Below are positions 5,261 to 8,651 of a stretch of DNA of 8,651 nucleotides, piece after piece. The notes beneath the pieces were generated by a model. The model was not told the DNA's origin and searched no databases. It saw nothing but the letters and a program-made list of their open reading frames with translations. The position numbers were made by a program, and so were the translations under genes. Each line of letters opens with the position of its first letter. Within the stretch, counting starts at the first letter, position 1. The stretch spans positions 1 to 8,651 of the forward strand of contig CANDFN010000041.1 in NCBI GenBank assembly GCA_947384015.1, given 5' to 3'. The DNA is from an uncultured Clostridia bacterium. Lineage in GTDB: Bacteria > Bacillota > Clostridia > Christensenellales > UBA1242.

Positions 5261-5345
5261 AATATATTATTTTTTTAAATTTATAAGCTAATAAAAAACA
5301 CGATATATACGTGTTTTATGCTTATAAAATTTTTAAATAATATGT
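5261..5345. repeat. Long imperfect AT-rich palindrome between nrdR and sigK
   Basis: The two arms (about 5261-5302 and 5310-5345) are imperfect inverted copies around the centre ATATATA. The inner stem is AAAACACG/CGTGTTTT and a second perfect block is TTATAAGC/GCTTATAA; outward lie AAATTTATAAGC against AAATTTTATAAGC and ATATTATTT blocks, with small bulges. On the minus strand the inner stem is followed by six T, so it can act as a backup terminator. It fills most of the 324-base gap between the two minus-strand genes; the rest (5162-5260) shows nothing clear. It may be an old miniature element or simply a structured spacer. Confidence 0.5.
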
Positions 5346-5395
5346 AAATAAAACTTTTATTCTTTGTTTAAAAAGCGCTTTTATAAATAATCAAT

Positions 5396-5425
5396 AAAAA
5401 AACAACCTTATAGTAGGGTTGTTTT
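5396..5425 (-). terminator. Rho-independent terminator of nrdR
   Basis: Read on the minus strand, AAAACAACC and GGTTGTTTT form a nine-base stem (5399-5407 with 5417-5425) around a nine-base loop. The 3' arm runs into a tract of seven T. It lies 17 bases past the nrdR stop and separates nrdR from sigK. Confidence 0.88.
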
Positions 5426-5441
5426 AAACTAAATAAAATAA

Positions 5442-5876
5442 TTATCTATTTATAAATCTGCGGATGTCGTCAAAACTTTCGCAATCGGTGTGTTGTGTAT
5501 AGTAAACCAAACAAGCCATTGCGCTAACTTCAGCTAAAACTTCTAACGCAACTTTAACAATATCTTTTGTGGTAATTTCTTGTTTGCTTAAACCAATAAG
5601 TTTAACCTCAATAGTTTTTGATATTTCTTCAACAGACATGTCACATTCTTGGCAGTAGGTTGCATATTCAATACTTTTAGTTAATTTGTCTAACTTAAAT
5701 GCTTCACGTTCATTATTAACATTGGTTACAACCATAGGGTTGTTTTCTACAGTTTCGTATGTAGTAAAACGTTTACCGCATTTTAAGCATTCTCTACGTC
5801 TACGTATGCTGCTATCCTTTAAATAACGGCTGTCTACAACTTTACTTTCGCTATTGCCACAGAAGATACATTTCAT
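5442..5876 (-). CDS. nrdR: Transcriptional repressor NrdR
   Basis: NrdR senses ATP/dATP and represses ribonucleotide reductase genes by binding NrdR boxes. The 144-aa protein has the N-terminal zinc ribbon (C3, C6, C30, C33) with the typical RRRRECLKCGKRFTTYE block (25-41), followed by the ATP-cone domain at about 48-136, opening with the FKLDKL motif (60-65). The family is usually about 150 residues, so this is complete but slightly short at the C-terminus. The ATG is preceded by AAGGAG with a seven-base gap. No ribonucleotide reductase gene is next to it. It is transcribed alone and ends at its own terminator. A NrdR-box core lies 29 bases upstream of the ATG, suggesting self-repression. 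Confidence 0.97.
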   Translation of the reverse strand: MKCIFCGNSESKVVDSRYLKDSSIRRRRECLKCGKRFTTYETVENNPMVVTNVNNEREAFKLDKLTKSIEYATYCQECDMSVEEISKTIEVKLIGLSKQEITTKDIVKVALEVLAEVSAMACLVYYTQHTDCESFDDIRRFINR

Positions 5877-5901
5877 AATATTACTCCTTTTTTAACACAT
5901 T

Positions 5902-5917
5902 TTACAATATATAGTAG
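5902..5917. promoter_or_regulatory. NrdR box upstream of nrdR
   Basis: The core CAATATATAG (5905-5914) fits every position of the NrdR-box core (CwATATaTwG). The flanks match less well. On the minus strand the box overlaps the AT-rich stretch TATATATT that would serve as the nrdR -10, a fitting place for repression. A weaker second match, CTATATGTTA (5958-5967), lies 53 bases away, close to five helical turns; NrdR sites usually come in phased pairs. Confidence 0.5.
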
Positions 5918-5941
5918 GCGATATGGTGCTAAAATACTACC

Positions 5942-5969
5942 TATAACATTAAATGTGCTATATGTTATA
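5942..5969. repeat. Inverted repeat in the nrdR / 75-aa gene divergent spacer
   Basis: TATAACAT (5942-5949) and ATGTTATA (5962-5969) are perfect inverted copies 12 bases apart. They could form an operator or a short hairpin. The right arm overlaps the weaker NrdR-box match. Confidence 0.3.
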
Positions 5970-6050
5970 TAACTATTATTACATAACCGACAAAAAAATA
6001 CAAATGTTTTTAGCCATAATTTTGCTAAATTTTAAAAATAATTTTTTATA

Positions 6051-6079
6051 TTGACAAATAGTTGGAATGGTTATATAAT
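6051..6079 (+). promoter_or_regulatory. Perfect-consensus vegetative promoter
   Basis: TTGACA (6051-6056), 17 bases, TATAAT (6074-6079): both hexamers and the spacing are exactly consensus. The upstream 20 bases are A/T tracts that could act as an UP element. The leader to the ATG at 6097 is about ten bases and holds GGAG. Confidence 0.9.
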
Positions 6080-6096
6080 AAAAATAGGAGTAAATT

Positions 6097-6324
6097 ATGG
6101 GATTTAACAGAGCAAAGGCCTTAGCATGCCGTCCAAAACAACAAGAACCTAGAAAAGCTAATTTAATAAACAAAACTGCTGGTAGAGTTGCAGAAGATAA
6201 ACAATCAATCAAAGAGGTAGACAGAAATCAATCTATTTGCAGAACACAAATTTATTTATCTCGTCCAAAAACCGGCACAGGGTTGGTTGATGCAGACGAG
6301 TCAACCACAATAAACAAAAATTAA
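6097..6324 (+). CDS. Small basic protein of unknown function (75 aa)
   Basis: I do not recognise this protein. It is strongly basic and polar, rich in Lys, Arg, Gln and Asn, with a start MGFNRAKALACRPKQQ and a core LINKTAGRVAEDKQSIKEVDR (split as 23-33 and 34-43). It has two cysteines (C11, C48), no signal peptide and no membrane segment. The gene is well supported: a perfect-consensus promoter, GGAG six bases before the ATG, and a terminator on its stop codon. That set-up implies a single-gene, highly transcribed unit in vegetative cells. The base composition could suit an RNA- or ribosome-associated protein, but nothing in the sequence proves it. Confidence 0.8.
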   Translation: MGFNRAKALACRPKQQEPRKANLINKTAGRVAEDKQSIKEVDRNQSICRTQIYLSRPKTGTGLVDADESTTINKN

Positions 6325-6343
6325 GGCATTTATGTCTTTTTTT
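6323..6343 (+). terminator. Short terminator after the 75-aa gene
   Basis: AAGGCA (6323-6328) pairs with TGTCTT (6333-6338, one G-T pair) around TTTA, followed by a tract of seven T counted from the stem. The stem starts within the stop codon. It is weak, so some read-through into the PAP2 gene is possible. Confidence 0.6.
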
Positions 6344-6345
6344 AT

Positions 6346-6375
6346 TTGACTAAATATTGCATTATTTATTATACT
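6346..6375 (+). promoter_or_regulatory. Promoter, probably leaderless, for the PAP2 gene
   Basis: TTGACT (6346-6351, 5 of 6), 18 bases, TATACT (6370-6375, 5 of 6). Only seven bases separate the -10 from the ATG at 6383, so transcription should start at or next to the start codon. There is no Shine-Dalgarno site. Confidence 0.65.
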
Positions 6376-6382
6376 AAAATTG

Positions 6383-7021
6383 ATGAATACAAAAGTTAAA
6401 AATACAATATCTATAGTTTTAGGGGCGGTTTGTTTAATTGGCTTTTTTGTTTTACTTACCCTTGTATGTAATAACTATGTTTTTAAAATAGACAGATTTT
6501 TAGAAGTAATGTCTAGGCACAGACCGAATGCGTTAACAAGTTTTGTTAAGATATTTACACAGTTAGGCACAATTTATGCAATGCTGGTCATTTTACTTTT
6601 GGTGCTTATATTTGTTAAAGATAAGAAGGTTGGATTCTGCTCTGGTGCAGGATTGTTAATAAGCTGTATTGCGGCAGTTTTATTTAAATATACTGTGAGA
6701 AGACCTCGTCCAGCTGGGTTTATGATTGTGGAAGAAATTGGTTTTAGTTTTCCGTCAGCACATGCACTTTTAAGTATAACATTCTATGGTCTTTTAATTT
6801 ATTTTGCAATTAAGTGTATAAAAAATAAACCACTAAAAATTATAATATCAATTCTGCTTGGTTTATTAATTGTGTTCCAAGGTTTAAGTAGAATTTATTT
6901 AGGCGTGCATTATGTTAGCGATATTTTTGCAGGTTATTTATTGGGTGGAGCAGTTGTAGCCTTTGTTATATTTGTTTATCCATATATATTTAAATTAAAA
7001 TTCTTGCAAAAATTTAATTAA
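6383..7021 (+). CDS. PAP2-family membrane phosphatase
   Basis: The 212-aa integral membrane protein has all three PAP2 signature blocks: KYTVRRPRP (102-110, the KX6RP motif), FPSAH (123-127, the PSGH-type motif with the general-acid histidine H127) and SRIYLGVHYVSD (169-180, with the nucleophile H176 and D180). About six hydrophobic spans are visible, near 8-30, 62-79, 84-101, 129-146, 151-168 and 183-205. Family members remove phosphate from phosphatidic acid, phosphatidylglycerophosphate or undecaprenyl pyrophosphate; the compact six-span form fits the bacterial lipid phosphatases, but the substrate is not shown. The ATG at 6383 is preferred over the TTG just before it. No ribosome site is present. 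The ABC-F gene follows after 29 bases and may share the transcript. Confidence 0.93.
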   Translation: MNTKVKNTISIVLGAVCLIGFFVLLTLVCNNYVFKIDRFLEVMSRHRPNALTSFVKIFTQLGTIYAMLVILLLVLIFVKDKKVGFCSGAGLLISCIAAVLFKYTVRRPRPAGFMIVEEIGFSFPSAHALLSITFYGLLIYFAIKCIKNKPLKIIISILLGLLIVFQGLSRIYLGVHYVSDIFAGYLLGGAVVAFVIFVYPYIFKLKFLQKFN

Positions 7022-7050
7022 TATGTTAAACTATAATTTGAGGTATATAA

Positions 7051-8640
7051 ATGATTACAGTAAATAATGTAGCAGTTCAGTTTGGCAGTAGAAAACTCTT
7101 TGACGAAGTAAATTTAAAATTTACAAAAGGTAACTGCTATGGTGTAATAGGCGCAAATGGTGCGGGTAAATCTACTTTTATGAAAGTGCTATCTGGCGAT
7201 CTTGAACCAAATAAAGGAGATGTGTCAATCCCTCCAAGAGAACGCCTTAGTGTGTTAGAACAAAATCAAGAAAAATATAATGAATACACAGTTTTACGCA
7301 CAGTTTTGATGGGTCATAAACGTCTTGTGGAGATAATGGACGAAAAAGAGGTCTACTATCAAAAGGCAGATTTTACAGAAGAAGATGGAATTAAACTTGG
7401 CGAGCTAGAGGCTGAGTTTATGGAACTTAATGGTTGGGATGCAGAAAGCGATGCGGAGAACTTATTAAATTCGCTAGACATTTCTAAAGAATATCACAAC
7501 AAATTAATGGGCGAGGTAGACAGCAAAATAAAGGTTAAAGTTTTACTTGCGCAGGCACTTTTTTCTAATCCAGATAATTTAATTTTAGACGAACCAACCA
7601 ATAACTTAGATTTAAAAACAATTCGTTGGTTAGAAGATTTTATTTTAAATTTTGAAAACACAATTATAATTGTCAGCCACAATAGGCACTTTTTAAATAA
7701 AGTTTGCACACATATTTGTGATATAGACTATGGCAAAATTAATTTGTTTTTAGGCAACTACGATTTTTGGTATGAATCTAGCCAATTAATCTTAAAACAA
7801 ATGAAGGACCAAAACAAAAAAGCAGAGCAACGTGCAAAAGAATTGCAAGACTTTATAGCACGATTTGCCGCAAACGCATCAAAATCAAAACAGGCTACAA
7901 GCCGTAAAAAAGAGTTAGAACGTTTAACAATAGAAGATATAAAGCCAAGTAGCAGAAAATATCCTTACATAGATTTTAAATTTGACCAACGTATTGGCAA
8001 CGACATATTGTTTGTAAAAAACTTAACTAAAAAAGGGTTGTTTGAAAATATTTCTTTTACTGTTCGTCCAGGCGATAAAATTGCACTTATGAGTGATAAT
8101 AGCACTGTTATAACAACATTATTTGATATTTTAGCGGGCAACGACAAAGATTTTAAAGGCGAAGTTCAATGGGGCAAAACAATTAAATATAGTTATTTGC
8201 CACAAAACAACAATTCTTATTTTGATGGTAGCGAACTATCTTTAGTGGATTGGGTTGGTCAGTTTACTAAGGAAACAGATGCAACATTCCTTCGCAGCTG
8301 GTTAGGGCGAATGTTGTTTAGCGGTGAAGAAGCTGAAAAGCAAGCAAAGGTTCTTTCTGGTGGAGAAAAAGTTAGATGTATGTTGGCGAAAATGATGCTA
8401 GAAAGTGGTAACTTTTTGTTGTTAGATGAACCTACAAACCACTTAGATTTGGAAAGTATTACAGCGCTTAACAAAGGCATGGAGCGTTTTGAAGGATGTA
8501 TGTTGTTTGCTACTCATGATGAGGAATTGCTTTCTACCGTTGCAAACAGGGTAATAAGAATTAACTCAACATTAGAATATGACCGTGAAATAGACTACGA
8601 AGCATATGTAGAAGCACAACTGAAAAATGTAAAAAAATAA
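7051..8640 (+). CDS. ykpA: ABC-F family ATPase, YkpA/YbiT type
   Basis: ABC-F proteins have two ATPase domains and no membrane part; they bind the ribosomal E site and influence translation. The 529-aa protein has NBD1 with Walker A GANGAGKST (34-42), a Walker B NLILDEP (176-182) and H210 (SHNRHF), a linker with RFAANASKSKQATSRKK (271-287), the mark of the YkpA/YbiT group, then NBD2 (about 318-529) with LSGGEKVRC (435-443), Walker B FLLLDEP (455-461) and H489. Two motifs are off. The NBD1 signature position reads GEVDSKIK (154-161) instead of an SGGE-type motif, and the NBD2 Walker A position reads MSDNSTVITT (347-356) with no lysine. From memory the second change is common in YkpA, while the first goes further than in the Bacillus protein. 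GAGG lies seven bases before the ATG. A TATAAT (7032-7037) in the 29-base gap after the PAP2 gene has no good -35, so co-transcription with the PAP2 gene is likely. Confidence 0.92.
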   Translation: MITVNNVAVQFGSRKLFDEVNLKFTKGNCYGVIGANGAGKSTFMKVLSGDLEPNKGDVSIPPRERLSVLEQNQEKYNEYTVLRTVLMGHKRLVEIMDEKEVYYQKADFTEEDGIKLGELEAEFMELNGWDAESDAENLLNSLDISKEYHNKLMGEVDSKIKVKVLLAQALFSNPDNLILDEPTNNLDLKTIRWLEDFILNFENTIIIVSHNRHFLNKVCTHICDIDYGKINLFLGNYDFWYESSQLILKQMKDQNKKAEQRAKELQDFIARFAANASKSKQATSRKKELERLTIEDIKPSSRKYPYIDFKFDQRIGNDILFVKNLTKKGLFENISFTVRPGDKIALMSDNSTVITTLFDILAGNDKDFKGEVQWGKTIKYSYLPQNNNSYFDGSELSLVDWVGQFTKETDATFLRSWLGRMLFSGEEAEKQAKVLSGGEKVRCMLAKMMLESGNFLLLDEPTNHLDLESITALNKGMERFEGCMLFATHDEELLSTVANRVIRINSTLEYDREIDYEAYVEAQLKNVKK

Positions 8641-8651
8641 AATTTTTCACT

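Noticed and set aside
5067..5291. Plus-strand frame of 74 codons across the sigK start and spacer
   Set aside because: It overlaps the sigK 5' end and the palindrome, has no promoter or ribosome site, and its product looks like chance AT-rich translation.
5979..6212. Minus-strand frame of 77 codons
   Set aside because: It overlaps the perfect-consensus promoter and the 75-aa gene on the other strand and has no start signals of its own.
7022..7050. TATAAT at 7032-7037 as an independent promoter for the ABC-F gene
   Set aside because: No acceptable -35 lies 16-18 bases upstream and there is no TGn extension, so co-transcription with the PAP2 gene is simpler.
7494..8480. Several minus-strand open frames (7494-7709, 7965-8147, 8259-8480)
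   Set aside because: All are antisense to the ABC-F gene and encode no recognisable protein.
1..8651. Search for CRISPR arrays, tRNA genes, insertion sequences, riboswitches and phage genes
   Set aside because: No regularly spaced repeats, tRNA cloverleaf motifs, transposase or integrase sequences, or known riboswitch cores were seen on either strand.

Overview
The window is AT-rich bacterial DNA with short spacers, Shine-Dalgarno sites of the GGAGG/GAGGTG type and vegetative promoters close to TTGACA-17-TATAAT. It carries a full-length gene for the late mother-cell sporulation sigma factor SigK, plus nrdR, a YkpA-type ABC-F gene and a type-A-looking RNase P RNA. Together these point to an endospore-forming, low-GC Firmicute, most likely a Clostridia lineage. 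Species cannot be named from the sequence.

Layout. (1) 10-2058, minus strand: a gene cluster of a 93-aa helical protein, an intracellular AprX-like subtilase overlapping it by 14 bases, and an ABC-ATPase-like protein whose nucleotide-binding motifs are eroded. (2) 2151-2846, plus strand: a divergently transcribed protein with a Cys/Asn-rich N-terminal half and a Gly/Leu-rich C-terminal half. It converges on an unknown 105-aa minus-strand gene (2855-3172). (3) 3282-3700: rnpB with a near-consensus extended -10 promoter and a strong terminator. (4) 3844-4299: a promoter with nine G in its spacer, then a lipoprotein/SGNH-hydrolase remnant broken by an internal deletion, then a terminator. (5) 4407-5876, minus strand: sigK and, separately terminated, nrdR, divided by a spacer that holds a long AT-rich palindrome. 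(6) 6051-8640, plus strand: a small basic protein of unknown function behind a perfect-consensus promoter, a PAP2 membrane phosphatase, and a YkpA-type ABC-F ATPase.

Most of this is housekeeping (rnpB, nrdR, ABC-F) or developmental (sigK), mixed with lineage-specific small genes. No mobile element, CRISPR array, tRNA or complete defence system was seen. The most unusual signals are these: three genes without a Shine-Dalgarno site whose -10 box lies only 6-7 bases before the ATG, which suggests leaderless mRNAs; a poly-G tract between -35 and -10 that looks phase-variable; an ABC ATPase with its catalytic motifs lost but the frame intact; a decayed SGNH lipoprotein gene; and a perfect-consensus promoter driving an orphan 75-aa basic protein.
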